A stretch of DNA of 64,000 nt from the NCBI GenBank assembly GCA_910579265.1, contig CAJTTE010000015.1:1-64000 (forward strand), written 5' to 3'. Under the pieces are notes generated by a model that had not been told where the DNA came from, did not search any database, and saw only the letters and a list, made by a program, of their open reading frames with translations. Below, piece by piece: positions 52,458-61,347 of the stretch (position 1 is its first letter; the number at the start of each line of letters is the position of its first letter). A program made the translations under genes and the position numbers. This DNA is from an uncultured Ruminiclostridium sp. Lineage in GTDB: Bacteria > Bacillota > Clostridia > Oscillospirales > Ruminococcaceae.

Positions 52458-52883
52458 AATCCGCATCAGGCAAGCCAGCTCAACAGGAGCATACTTTATG
52501 CAGCTTTAAGCGACATATTATAAACGCTATATTACTGACGCACCGAATCATACGCTATGGCAAAACAAATAAACATCATACATCCAACAAATCGCCTTCG
52601 ATTATATTAACGGTTCCATAACTTCACACGAAAAAACTAAGGATATGAACGGTTTTGCTTTACGGCGCAGACGATTAAAGCACAGTACGCCCCGTTTGCG
52701 GCATTTGTCATTACCATACATACAAATCGGTTCAATTATATACGGTAATGTTAAGATAAAATTACGGGAAAACGGGTTTAAAAGCAATTCCCTTGTTATA
52801 TGCCAAATCAAAATTTTTAAAAGGCCAACATCAATCAATTGTTACATATGTAAATCTCGGATGACAATAATCACCGCTTACGC

Positions 52884-53657
52884 TTATTTAAACATCAGCT
52901 CGGTAAACTTTATGGCATATTCGTTCCAGAATGTCATATCATGTCCGCCCTTGCTTTCAAAATACCGGTGTTCGATTCCGTTTTCATTTAAAAAATTATG
53001 AAATCTGCGGTTATTTTCAAGTAAAAAATCCTCAGTACCGCAGCTCATAAAAATCTCCGGAATATTTGCTTCTTGTTCTTTTAGTTTTTTTATAAGCTTT
53101 TCCGGATTATTGTCACTTTCTCCAAGCTTATCAAGATCGCCGAAGCACTCATGATAGTATGCATAATTTGCAACGCCGTTCTCACTTCCGGGCTTCATTC
53201 CTTCAATTTCATACATTATTAGCGCAGAAGAAAGCGCCGATGTTTTCCCGAAGGTTTCCGGATAAGCGAAAGCCGTATGCAGCGCTCCGAAACCGCCCAT
53301 AGACAATCCCATGATATATGTTTCATCCGGTGTTTCAGCAAGACCGAATGTTTTTCTTATGTAATTAACCAGCTCTTCTCCAACAAATGTACAAAATTTA
53401 TGCCCTGTGGAAATACCGTCAAGCCAAAATGAGTTTTCCCCATTCGGCATAATTATTGCAAAATTGTATTTTTCGGCAAGGTATTCCGGAACCCAATTGC
53501 CTGCGCTTCCCGTATAACCGTGAAGCAAAAAGAGCGCTTTCATTTTTCGCTTGCTGAAATCAGAATTGGTTTGAGCTCTGTCATTGGGTATGAACATTTC
53601 AAAACAGGTATTTCTTTGCAAAGCTTCAGAAAACAATTTTACTGTAAAATATGCCAT
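52884..53657 (-). CDS. Putative esterase (EstA/esterase D-like alpha/beta hydrolase)
   Basis: A 257-residue serine hydrolase: LFLLHGYTGSAGNWVPE holds the oxyanion-loop region near residue 45, GLSMGGFGALHTA the nucleophilic Ser (~122), CGTEDFLLENNRRF the Asp (~215) and KGGHDMTFWNEY the His (~243). It belongs to the tributyrin esterase/S-formylglutathione hydrolase-like group, of which several members deacetylate xylan. No signal peptide. AGGAGGG precedes the ATG and a promoter is at 53698-53727. Confidence 0.87.
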   Translation of the reverse strand: MAYFTVKLFSEALQRNTCFEMFIPNDRAQTNSDFSKRKMKALFLLHGYTGSAGNWVPEYLAEKYNFAIIMPNGENSFWLDGISTGHKFCTFVGEELVNYIRKTFGLAETPDETYIMGLSMGGFGALHTAFAYPETFGKTSALSSALIMYEIEGMKPGSENGVANYAYYHECFGDLDKLGESDNNPEKLIKKLKEQEANIPEIFMSCGTEDFLLENNRRFHNFLNENGIEHRYFESKGGHDMTFWNEYAIKFTELMFK

Positions 53658-53697
53658 TTTTCCCTCCTTTGAATTGCGATCACAAATTTACAGTTTT

Positions 53698-53727
53698 ATT
53701 ATACAATATACGGGTAATGGATTTCAA
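53698..53727 (-). promoter_or_regulatory. Promoter of the esterase gene
   Basis: Minus strand: TTGAAA (53722-53727), an 18-bp spacer and TATAAT (53698-53703). Confidence 0.65.
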
Positions 53728-53784
53728 GCTTTTAAAGCATAAAAAACATATTTTCTGTTTTTCAAGGCAAATAAAATTAATGTC

Positions 53785-53813
53785 TTGCATTGAAAAAGTT
53801 ACTGTGGTATAAT
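53785..53813 (+). promoter_or_regulatory. Promoter at the head of the tandem array
   Basis: TTGCAT (53785-53790), a 17-bp spacer ending in TGG and TATAAT (53808-53813). It is the only array promoter with a good -35 box. Confidence 0.65.
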
Positions 53814-54196
53814 AACCTCAGACAGAAGAAAGAGGTAGATTTGATTTTAATGTCTGAGAACATTGTATCGGTTTAGGAGAATCGCTCCGCTTTGCTTCGC
53901 TCCTTTTATGATATAATAACCTCAGACAGAAGAAAGAGGTAGATTTGATTTTAATGTCTGAGAACATTGTATCGGTTTTGGGGAATCGCTCCGCTTTGCT
54001 TCGCTCCTTTTATGATATAATAACCTCAGACATAAGAAAGAGGTAGATTTGATTTTAATGTCTGAGAACATTGTATCGGTTTAGGAGAATCGCTCCGCTT
54101 TGCTTCGCTCTTTTTATGATATAATAACCTCAGACAGAAGAAAGAGGTAGATTTGATTTTAATGTCTGAGAACATTGTATCGGTTTTGGGGAATCG
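53808..54196 (+). repeat. Four tandem 104-bp promoter-bearing repeats
   Basis: TATAATAACCTCAGACA occurs at 53808, 53912, 54016 and 54120, an exact 104-bp period. In each unit TATAAT is preceded by TG plus one base (extended -10), and the presumed transcript starts with an inverted repeat CTCAGACA / TGTCTGAG closed over ~25 nt, followed by ACATTGTATCGGTTT and a pyrimidine-rich CGCTCCGCTTTGCTTCGCTC. Units 1 and 3 share TTAGGAGAAT while 2 and 4 share TTTTGGGGAAT, so the array probably grew by duplication of a two-unit block. There is no ORF of note. Similar units lie at 28208-28500. Confidence 0.85.
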
Positions 54197-54384
54197 CTTA
54201 ATATAAATCCAGTGAGCCGATAAAATAAGAATGATTTATTTTATTCTTTCAGAAGAACTGATTTGTTTTTTATATATCACCTTGGATAAAAAATCCTGAC
54301 ATATGAGAATGTTTCTATGAATTGTAAAATAATTTTTGAGTAACCACAGGAAGGAGTCCGGACAATAAGTTTTGTCAAAAACAA

Positions 54385-54768
54385 ATGGAAAAAGGAATTA
54401 AAAACAAGCAGTCTATAACAGTAGAAGAAAAAGATACGGCATTGTTTCACGGAAGCGGCACACTCAGAGTTTTCGCAACCCCTGCCATGATCTCTCTTAT
54501 GGAAAATACGGCAATGAACAGTGTTGCTCCTTTTTTACAGAATGATGAAGCTACTGTCGGCACTGAAATAAACATTAAGCATCTGAGCGCCACGCCTGTC
54601 GGATGCTGTGTAACATGTGAAAGCGAGCTTATCGAAATAGACGGAAGGCGTCTTGTTTTTAAGGTAAAGGTCTACGATAACAAAAGTGTTGCCGGCGAAG
54701 GAACGCATGAAAGATTTATAATTAAAGCCAAAAAGTTTTTTGAGAAAACGCAGTTAAAGCTTAAATAA
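54385..54768 (+). CDS. FlK-like hot-dog thioesterase
   Basis: A 127-residue protein of the fluoroacetyl-CoA thioesterase-like hot-dog family. It shows VFATPAMISLMENTAMNSV with the helix-capping region, TVGTEINIKHLSATPVGCCV containing the conserved His, and the terminal GEGTHERFII. These proteins hydrolyse short acyl-CoA thioesters; the physiological substrate is rarely known. The Shine-Dalgarno is weak: AGGAAGGAG lies ~30 bp upstream, too far for ATG 54385, yet no better in-frame start exists. The tandem promoter array lies upstream. Confidence 0.85.
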   Translation: MEKGIKNKQSITVEEKDTALFHGSGTLRVFATPAMISLMENTAMNSVAPFLQNDEATVGTEINIKHLSATPVGCCVTCESELIEIDGRRLVFKVKVYDNKSVAGEGTHERFIIKAKKFFEKTQLKLK

Positions 54769-55429
54769 AAACAAACAGATCGGATTTTCAGATAAAGTGA
54801 TAAAAATAAAAGTAAAACTCTGCAAAATCGGTTTATTTTGCTTAAGTTTTTTCAGTAAAAACTCAGAAAAAACGCATTGAGCTTTTAAAAAAAACCACAG
54901 GTACTGAAAGAAACGGTTATCAAAGCGATTATTACCAGTCTGCGGCGATCATGGATCAACGGCAAAAGGCCGGCTTGACAATACTTTGACTATCGTGTAT
55001 CCCGAAAGATTACGAGTAAATAATCAGTAACGGAAACGATCTTCCCATTTTTTTCATCAGCTTGTCCCTAATGAGAAATGATCAAGTGCGCAAAAACGGA
55101 TCACGCTTTCTCATTGACCATATTATAAAAAGCTGCCGCACAAAAAAGACGCTTTAAAAAGGCAACGCCCCCGTTCTGTAAAAAAGGATCAAATAAATCC
55201 CTATCAATATATCTTTTTACAATATTCCGCCATATAAGAAGGTCTTTATGTCCGATTTTTTGTATGTGATTACAAAACAGCGTATAAGAAAAAACGCTGA
55301 TTTACAGTATATTAAAAAATCCGCCTCGAACCATATCGTTTCTACGATCCTAACCTGCAATAAGTAAATGATGACATAGGTTTCAATTGTTTGGCCATAA
55401 AAAACAAAAATATTTTAAAGGGGTTTACT
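54769..55429. other. Gene-free region
   Basis: About 660 bp with no convincing ORF, RNA or member of the repeat families. AT-rich and without obvious terminator. Confidence 0.5.
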
Positions 55430-56239
55430 ATGAAAAACAAGGTATTTTATCTCAACAACGAAAAAACCGCATATGTTAAAGCCTATCTTCTGGATAAAGT
55501 GGAAAGCGTTCCCTTCGGTAACAACCGTCCCGCAATTCTTATATTTCCGGGCGGAGGATATGAATTTTGTTCCGAACGCGAAGCCGAACCGATAGCCATG
55601 CGTTTTCTTGCCGAAGGATATAATGCGTTTGTGCTTTATTATTCCTGCGGTAAAAAATTTCCCGTTTCCATTATAAACGCCGCATACGCAATGTATAAAA
55701 TCAGAGCCAGAGCGGACGAATTCAATATTGACAAAGACAAAATAGCCGTATGGGGAGCCAGCGCAGGAGGTCATCTGGCCGGATGCCTCGCCACTATGTG
55801 GAGTGACAGTTCAATAGTCAATACCATCGGCTGCGAGCCTATGGATATCCGCCCTAATGCGGCCATTCTCAGCTATCCGGTTATAAGCGGGATAACATCC
55901 CCTCACAAAGGCAGTTTTGAAGTGCTTTTAGGTGAATCACCATCCTCTTCACAGCTTTCAAGGCTCTCTCTTGAAAACCGTGTAACACCCAAAACACCGC
56001 CTTGTTTTATATGGTGTACGGCTAACGATGACTGCGTATCCGCCCATAACAGTCTTGTTTTCGCCAAAGCCTGCGTTTCCAACAAGGTGCCGTGTGAGCT
56101 TCATATGTTTGACGAAGGTCCCCACGGTCTTTCCGACTGTTCAAAAAACACCGGATGGAACGAATATTTCTATAACGATAATTGTAAACAGTGGATCGGG
56201 ATGTCTATAAAATTCCTGGAAAAATATATGAACATCTGA
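55430..56239 (+). CDS. Alpha/beta hydrolase, acetyl-xylan esterase-like
   Basis: A 269-residue hydrolase resembling the BD-FAE/acetyl esterase group. ILIFPGGGYEFCSEREAEPIA gives the HGG-type oxyanion segment (here Gly-Gly-Gly-Tyr), VWGASAGGHLAG the nucleophilic Ser (~112), and the C-terminal EGPHGLSDC the catalytic His. No signal peptide, so it probably deacetylates imported oligosaccharides. ATG 55430 has AAAGGGG before it; the frame is open from 55391. It lies 36 bp before a small membrane-protein gene and lysA in the same direction. Confidence 0.85.
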   Translation: MKNKVFYLNNEKTAYVKAYLLDKVESVPFGNNRPAILIFPGGGYEFCSEREAEPIAMRFLAEGYNAFVLYYSCGKKFPVSIINAAYAMYKIRARADEFNIDKDKIAVWGASAGGHLAGCLATMWSDSSIVNTIGCEPMDIRPNAAILSYPVISGITSPHKGSFEVLLGESPSSSQLSRLSLENRVTPKTPPCFIWCTANDDCVSAHNSLVFAKACVSNKVPCELHMFDEGPHGLSDCSKNTGWNEYFYNDNCKQWIGMSIKFLEKYMNI

Positions 56240-56275
56240 CTTTCGGCATTGTATTTTCCCGATCGGAGAAGCATC

Positions 56276-56641
56276 ATGATTAAAAGAACGAAGTATAAGC
56301 GCTGGCAATTTGTTATGGAATGGGTAACTCTCGGCGCGGCAGTGATTTGGTTTACAGCCGCGCTGATACTACTGTATAATTTCTGCGACACACAAACGGA
56401 AATATTTAAAAGAAATCTTCTTATGATGAGCATTTTAGTCGATATCTTATCTTATTTGGGTCTTACTACGATAAGCTTTCTTCCTCACGGAAACGCGCTG
56501 ATCAAAAACAGAGAATATGAGCGCGGGGATAAAGATTATCAGTACAGGAAAGAAAGCGCTTTAAGGAGCTTTGCCCTCATAACCAAGCCCGTCTTTATAC
56601 TGATCGCCGTGTTTATGGGATTATACAAATATCTTTTTTAA
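56276..56641 (+). CDS. Small membrane protein of unknown function
   Basis: A 121-residue protein with three hydrophobic helices (WVTLGAAVIWFTAALILLY, LLMMSILVDILSYLGL, ALITKPVFILIAVFMGLYKYL) and a charged loop between the second and third. It resembles DUF1648-type proteins loosely. ATG 56276 is preferred because CGGAGAA precedes it. It lies between the esterase and lysA, 14 bp before the latter. Confidence 0.6.
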   Translation: MIKRTKYKRWQFVMEWVTLGAAVIWFTAALILLYNFCDTQTEIFKRNLLMMSILVDILSYLGLTTISFLPHGNALIKNREYERGDKDYQYRKESALRSFALITKPVFILIAVFMGLYKYLF

Positions 56642-56655
56642 GGAGAAAACAGAAA

Positions 56656-57921
56656 ATGACTAAACGACCCTTTATTACAAAGGAAAAAATAGAGGAGATA
56701 GCTGCTCAATACCCTACCCCCTTTCACGTATACGACGAAAAAGGAATCAGAGAAAACGCCAGAAAGCTTAAATCGGCATTTTCCTGGAACAAAGGATTTC
56801 GCGAATTTTTTGCCGTAAAAGCAACCCCGAATCCATATCTGATGGAAATTCTTATGGAGGAGGGCTGTGGCTTTGACTGTTCCTCTTATACCGAACTAAT
56901 GCTGTCTGACAGGGTTGGGGCAAAGGGCGCCGATATAATGTTCAGTTCAAACGCTACTCCCGACGAAGACTTTCTCCTGGCAAGAAAACTTAATGCACAG
57001 ATAAATCTTGATGATTTTACTCACATAGAAATATTGGATAAGCTTTGCGGCATTCCTGATACCATAAGCTGTCGATATAACCCCGGAGGAGAGTTTAAAA
57101 CCAGCGAAAAGGGCAACGTTATGGATACTCCAAAGGACGCTAAGTACGGCTTTACACATGATCAGCTTATCGAAGGCTACATGCTTCTGAAAGAAAAGGG
57201 AGCAAAGCGTTTCGGTATGCATGCTTTTCTTGCCAGCAATACCTTAACTAACGATTATTATCCTGTTCTTGCCGAAATCCTTTTTAAGACGGCTGTTGAA
57301 ATAAAAGAAAAGACCGGAATAAGCCTTGAGTTTATAAATCTCTCGGGCGGCGTCGGAATCGCTTACCGCCCCGGAGAGAAGTCAAACGATATTGAAATCA
57401 TCGGAAAAGGCGTAGAGGATGTTTACAATAAAATTCTCGTTCCAGCAGGATTAGGCGATCTGGCAATTTATACCGAGCTGGGCCGTTTTATGCTTGCTCC
57501 CTACGGACACCTTGTTGCCAAGGCAATCCGCGAAAAGCATATTTACAAGGAATATATAGGACTGGACGCCTGTGCGGCTAATCTCATGCGTCCCGCAATA
57601 TACGGCTCGTATCATCATATAACCGTTGCCGGAAAGGAAAACGCCCCATGTGACCATATGTATGATATCACGGGAGGGCTTTGCGAAAATTGCGACAAAT
57701 TTGCAATTGACAGAATGCTTCCGAAGATCAATACCGGTGATTACATAATCATTCACGATACAGGCGCTCACGGTTTTTCCATGGGCTATAACTACAACGG
57801 AAAATTAAGAAGCGCCGAGATCCTTCTTAAAGCCGACGGAAGCTTTAAGCTTATAAGACGCGCCGAAACTCCAAAAGATTATTTTGCTACCTTTGATTTT
57901 GACGAAAAGTACAAATTCTGA
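56656..57921 (+). CDS. lysA: Diaminopimelate decarboxylase
   Basis: Last enzyme of lysine biosynthesis. The 421-residue protein has the PLP Lys55 in FFAVKATPNP, GFDCSSYTEL, the YNPGGEF region, LSGGVGIAYRPGE (phosphate-binding), YTELGRFMLAPYG and the active-site GGLCENCDKFA, and ends in DYFATFDFDEKYKF. AGGAGAA precedes the ATG. It is the last gene of a unit with the esterase and the membrane protein. Confidence 0.93.
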   Translation: MTKRPFITKEKIEEIAAQYPTPFHVYDEKGIRENARKLKSAFSWNKGFREFFAVKATPNPYLMEILMEEGCGFDCSSYTELMLSDRVGAKGADIMFSSNATPDEDFLLARKLNAQINLDDFTHIEILDKLCGIPDTISCRYNPGGEFKTSEKGNVMDTPKDAKYGFTHDQLIEGYMLLKEKGAKRFGMHAFLASNTLTNDYYPVLAEILFKTAVEIKEKTGISLEFINLSGGVGIAYRPGEKSNDIEIIGKGVEDVYNKILVPAGLGDLAIYTELGRFMLAPYGHLVAKAIREKHIYKEYIGLDACAANLMRPAIYGSYHHITVAGKENAPCDHMYDITGGLCENCDKFAIDRMLPKINTGDYIIIHDTGAHGFSMGYNYNGKLRSAEILLKADGSFKLIRRAETPKDYFATFDFDEKYKF

Positions 57922-58186
57922 CCGCCTTCTCACAGATATTATTTAAAGACGGTTATTAATGCAGCCGGACGTATAAAAATGAAACATATCATTTAAATCA
58001 TATTTCCAGGCATTTCTTTAACGTCAAGTTACTATTAAAAAAAATTCCAGTCAAGCCGTTAAACACACCCCATTTTTCCGTAACATACTCTCGAATTTTT
58101 TGTTTTTTTCGAAGCAAAAACGAATTTCCTTAAGGCAAATGGGAAAAGCGGGACAGGAACGGGCTGACAAATAGTCATAAGGGCGC

Positions 58187-58263
58187 CTTAGAAATCGTTT
58201 TACTTTTGAAAAAATCGTTCTCTGCTTTGCCGAGAACGATTTCCCAAAAGATGCACTATGGCG
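58187..58263. repeat. Short palindromic element (~77 bp)
   Basis: GCGCCTTAG at the left and CTATGGCGC at the right flank a central 11-bp stem AAATCGTTCTC / GAGAACGATTT. No T-run follows, so it is not a typical terminator. Confidence 0.5.
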
Positions 58264-58473
58264 CGGCAGCTACGAACTATCACAGAGTTTACTTATATCT
58301 TATAACTTCCGGACCAAGAATACATTAAACTTACCTTTTTCTGCTTATACCCTAAGATCTTCCCGAACCGGCAAAGACGCTTTATTTTAAACAATTGATC
58401 ATCCGATATATGCCGGTTTTTTTAATCCTTATGTACAGATACTTCAATAAGCTTCAAAGCGATACTTTTTGTT

Positions 58474-58653
58474 TTATGGCAGCACTGCACAATGATTGGG
58501 TGTGAATCACGCAATCAGATATTTCGTAAGCTTGCATAAATTCAAGGCAGAAATACTGACGTATTTCAAGGAGAATTTGTGTAAGCTGACGGAAAATATG
58601 CAGGCAAGCCGCGCGCAAAGCCGTAAGGCGGTCATCGTGCGGTATTGCCTTAA
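58474..58653. mobile_element. Family A foldback element, copy 5
   Basis: TTATGGCAGCACTGCACAAT to TATTGCCTTAA. The left end has two or three substitutions relative to the other copies; the body is well preserved. Confidence 0.75.
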
Positions 58654-58732
58654 ATCAGCCGGGATACAATACGGAAAAAAACTACCCGAAAACATTTTCA
58701 AATATTAATGCTGTAAGAAAGCCAAGAATAAA

Positions 58733-59019
58733 TTAAAGGCAGCACCGTAAGCGCTGTCGTGAAATTGTGCCGCAGATCGTTTTCCTGATATTCGCCAATA
58801 AGGGTGCGTCCTTCACCGCTATGAGCGAATATCCTGCGCCATTGTGCCTCGTCAGAATGCACGAACGAATCAAGAAACCACTCTTAAAGCCGGATTTACC
58901 TATGCATTTCAATGAGGATCGGCGCAGGCGATGACCATGTGAAGACTCCGGCTGGACGGAAAAAGCACAAATAAGCGTACAGCAAGCCGTTAAGCATTAA
59001 CTATACGGCGGCGCTTTAA
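58733..59019. mobile_element. Family B inverted-repeat element (~287 bp), copy 2
   Basis: TTAAAGGCAGCACCGTAA at the left and TATACGGCGGCGCTTTAA at the right. Homologous in reverse orientation to 46278-46569. Confidence 0.65.
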
Positions 59020-59048
59020 TCCATTCAAAATAAAAAAGAGGTTAAAAT

Positions 59049-59741
59049 ATGGTTAAGAATTTTCAAGAGTTTTGCAGCGAGCTTATCCGATGCGGTTTTT
59101 CTATGGGCGGCGGTAACGATAAGGGAATTTTCGCAATAATAGACTACGATTGGAAAGAACAGAGCAACATTGAAACTCCGGTAATGTGGCACACCGGGGA
59201 TCCTGAAACCGATCCGTGGGAATGGAGGATCCGGGTTTTGCGTGAAAGAAGCGACATTGCTTACGCTAAAGTATTTTTTAAAGCCAGCGGATATATTACC
59301 AAACCCTGGTATGCGGATTTTATATGTGCAAGAAGAGGCAAAAAGGATTATAATTCAATGTACAGCGACGGCGAAATAACGGAAATGAGTGCCGCAGTCT
59401 ACGATATTATCTCCCGTTACGACGCACTGCCGATGCATGAAATAAAAAGCTTAGGAGGATTTTCCGGTGTTGACAGCGCAAAATTCGATAAGGCAATAAC
59501 AGAGCTTCAAATGAAAATGCTAATCACCATGTGCGGTGCCGTCCGGAAAAAGAATAAGAACGGAGAAGAATACGGCTGGAACAGCACGATAATGTGTACT
59601 GTGGAAAGCTTCTGGAAAGACGAAGCGTCAAAAGCTTTAACACTTGATCCGAAAAAATCTTATGATAAAATAAAGGAACAGATATTAAAGCTTAACCCAA
59701 ATGCTGCGGAAAGCAAAATTAAAAAATTTATTTTAGGCTGA
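59049..59741 (+). CDS. AlkZ-related protein
   Basis: A 230-residue protein matching the AlkZ-related family of Firmicutes: WHTGDPETDPWEWRIRV (~55-71), KVFFKASGYITKPWYADF, ICARRGKKDYNSMYSDG, then LGGFSGVDSAKFDKAITELQMKMLI and the GEEYGWNSTIMCTVES end. AlkZ-type glycosylases unhook interstrand crosslinks, but these short relatives lack clear catalytic evidence, so activity is not assured. GAGGTTAAA precedes the ATG. It is a single gene. Confidence 0.78.
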   Translation: MVKNFQEFCSELIRCGFSMGGGNDKGIFAIIDYDWKEQSNIETPVMWHTGDPETDPWEWRIRVLRERSDIAYAKVFFKASGYITKPWYADFICARRGKKDYNSMYSDGEITEMSAAVYDIISRYDALPMHEIKSLGGFSGVDSAKFDKAITELQMKMLITMCGAVRKKNKNGEEYGWNSTIMCTVESFWKDEASKALTLDPKKSYDKIKEQILKLNPNAAESKIKKFILG

Positions 59742-59901
59742 TACATACCGTTGATTTAAACAGGCCTTCCAGTCTAAATACAAATTGTAATATCTATTAT
59801 ATATATTACAATCTGCCAATTCAGTTCGAATAAAGCAAATCTACAAAATCGCATATATCGAGATAAATATACTTTAAGTAAAAATACAGGTCGTATATTT
59901 T

Positions 59902-60519
59902 ATGGATATTAAAAGAATAAACACATATGATGACGTCAGATTTTCGTCCGACGTTCTTGCCGAGCATGGAGCATTTGTTATCGATAACAAATATCCCTGT
60001 TCATTCAAAATAACTAATGAAAAGTCAGCCCGAGTGGAATATCACGATTATACGTGTATTGCTCCCATAATAGATTTCTTCAGATTTTTTGCCGAACATA
60101 TAACGGTTTTTTACGACACAAACGGTAGAAAAATAGCCGAGTTTCCCCAAATCGAAACAAGAATCATGAGGATCGACGAGCTTCAGCCTTCTCAGTTTTT
60201 TGTCGATACCGATAAGCTTAAGGCGGTCTCCTCATTTGTAAAAAGCACTGAGGATATGTTCATACCGATTGCATTTTATGAAAAAATCGGAAGATATATT
60301 TCTCTTGACGGGCATACGAGGCTTTATTTTGCCCAACAGCAAGGAATAAAAAATGTGCGGGTCTTCATCACCGATCCTCCCGAAAGTATATATGATTTTG
60401 CGGACGAGGCAATAAACCGGGGCGTTAAAAAAGTTTCTGACATGGAAGTACTTCCGCATGATGAATATGATATCAGATGGAACAAATTCTGTGATGATTT
60501 TTTTCAAAGGGAAGACTGA
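59902..60519 (+). CDS. ParB/sulfiredoxin-like domain protein
   Basis: A 205-residue protein. Residues ~85-155 contain the ParB-like fold (IETRIMRIDELQPSQFF, then FYEKIGRYISLDGHTRLYFAQQQGIKNVRVFI) with the diagnostic DGHTRL, equivalent to the DGxxR phosphoesterase loop. The N-terminal ~80 residues resemble nothing I can name. It lacks a helix-turn-helix and is not next to parA, so it is not a chromosome-partition ParB. The Shine-Dalgarno is weak (AGGTCG). Function unknown. Confidence 0.65.
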   Translation: MDIKRINTYDDVRFSSDVLAEHGAFVIDNKYPCSFKITNEKSARVEYHDYTCIAPIIDFFRFFAEHITVFYDTNGRKIAEFPQIETRIMRIDELQPSQFFVDTDKLKAVSSFVKSTEDMFIPIAFYEKIGRYISLDGHTRLYFAQQQGIKNVRVFITDPPESIYDFADEAINRGVKKVSDMEVLPHDEYDIRWNKFCDDFFQRED

Positions 60520-60881
60520 AAGATAAAAAAATATATTACTTTAAAATACCATATTCCGTTATGAGCTTAAAAAATGCGTATTTCTTGATAAAGCCGGACA
60601 GAATTCTTTGAATTATAAATTGGAAAAAGCTATCGGGGAAAAGTCTTATAATAAACGTTTTAACATTTGATCAGCCTAAAAAAATGACCATTTAAAACAT
60701 TTGCAAATAAACTTACGCTTATCATTGTTCCGGTCTCTATCGACTTTTCTGTTATATCCTGAAACCATGTAGCCGGATTAACTTACGGATCATCTCAAGG
60801 GAAACGGCTTTGTTTTAAAACCGTGCATATCGGATCTGCACACTTGAATGAATCAATAGATTCCCTTCCTTATGTAAACTC

Positions 60882-60931
60882 AGAGCGTGTTCACATAAAA
60901 TCCGCTTATTGATTTTATGTGAACACGCTCT
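60882..60931. repeat. Minimal family D hairpin, 21-bp perfect arms
   Basis: AGAGCGTGTTCACATAAAAT plus C pairs perfectly with its complement across an 8-nt loop. These are the two ends of a family D element with the interior deleted. Confidence 0.85.
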
Positions 60932-61004
60932 AATACTATTAGATCTATTCTCTCTGTCCTTGTTTTCAATCGGTATCTTAAGCGATTTTCTATTGCAAAC
61001 TATA

Positions 61005-61195
61005 TTAGGACAAACCTGAATACAAAGCAAATTTGTACAATTAAGCTAAAAGCCCGGCGATTTCAGGGAAAAAAGCGAGTGGATTCCGTGGTTATCCCTT
61101 TGGGATAACCGCCGGTTTCTTTTACTCGGAAAGCGTCCGTAATTAGCAGATATTTTGCTTTTTGCGGCTTTTCAGATAGCGGCCTATATTAATGC
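61005..61195. mobile_element. Family C inverted-repeat element (~190 bp)
   Basis: TATTAGGACAAACCTGAATAC to TTTTCAGATAGCGGCCTATA. It contains AAATTTGTACAATTAAGCTA, CCCTTTGGGATAACC and AGCGTCCGTAATTAGCAGA. It ends ~20 bp before the GH5 promoter. Confidence 0.75.
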
Positions 61196-61217
61196 AGCTG
61201 TAATATTTAAGTTATGC

Positions 61218-61246
61218 TTGACAATACTGTTGTCTTATGTTAAAAT
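61218..61246 (+). promoter_or_regulatory. Promoter of the GH5 gene
   Basis: TTGACA (61218-61223), a 17-bp spacer and TAAAAT (61241-61246), ~100 bp before the start codon. Confidence 0.8.
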
Positions 61247-61347
61247 GAACGTATAAAAATCAACAAGAATTTTCCGCAGTAAAAACAAAATTTGTCGTTA
61301 TTGCACTTTTTTGTTGGTTTATTTTATTATTAAGGAGGACTTATCAA

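Larger units (their letters stand above)
52083..52883. other. Gene-free region with family D repeat
   Basis: About 800 bp with the mscL promoter and a family D element (52288-52457). No credible gene in 52458-52883. Confidence 0.5.
57922..59048. other. Gene-free region with three repeats
   Basis: About 1.1 kb. It contains a small palindrome (58187-58263), a family A element (58474-58653) and a family B element (58733-59019). No gene recognised. Confidence 0.6.
60520..61347. other. Gene-free region upstream of the GH5 gene
   Basis: About 830 bp with a minimal family D hairpin (60882-60931), a family C element (61005-61195) and the GH5 promoter (61218-61246). Confidence 0.6.

Noticed and set aside
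53808..54196. CRISPR array
   Set aside because: The units are 104 bp and repeat over their full length; there are no unique spacers and no cas genes.
59902..60519. Chromosome-partition ParB
   Set aside because: No helix-turn-helix domain and no parA neighbour; only the ParB-like nuclease fold is present.
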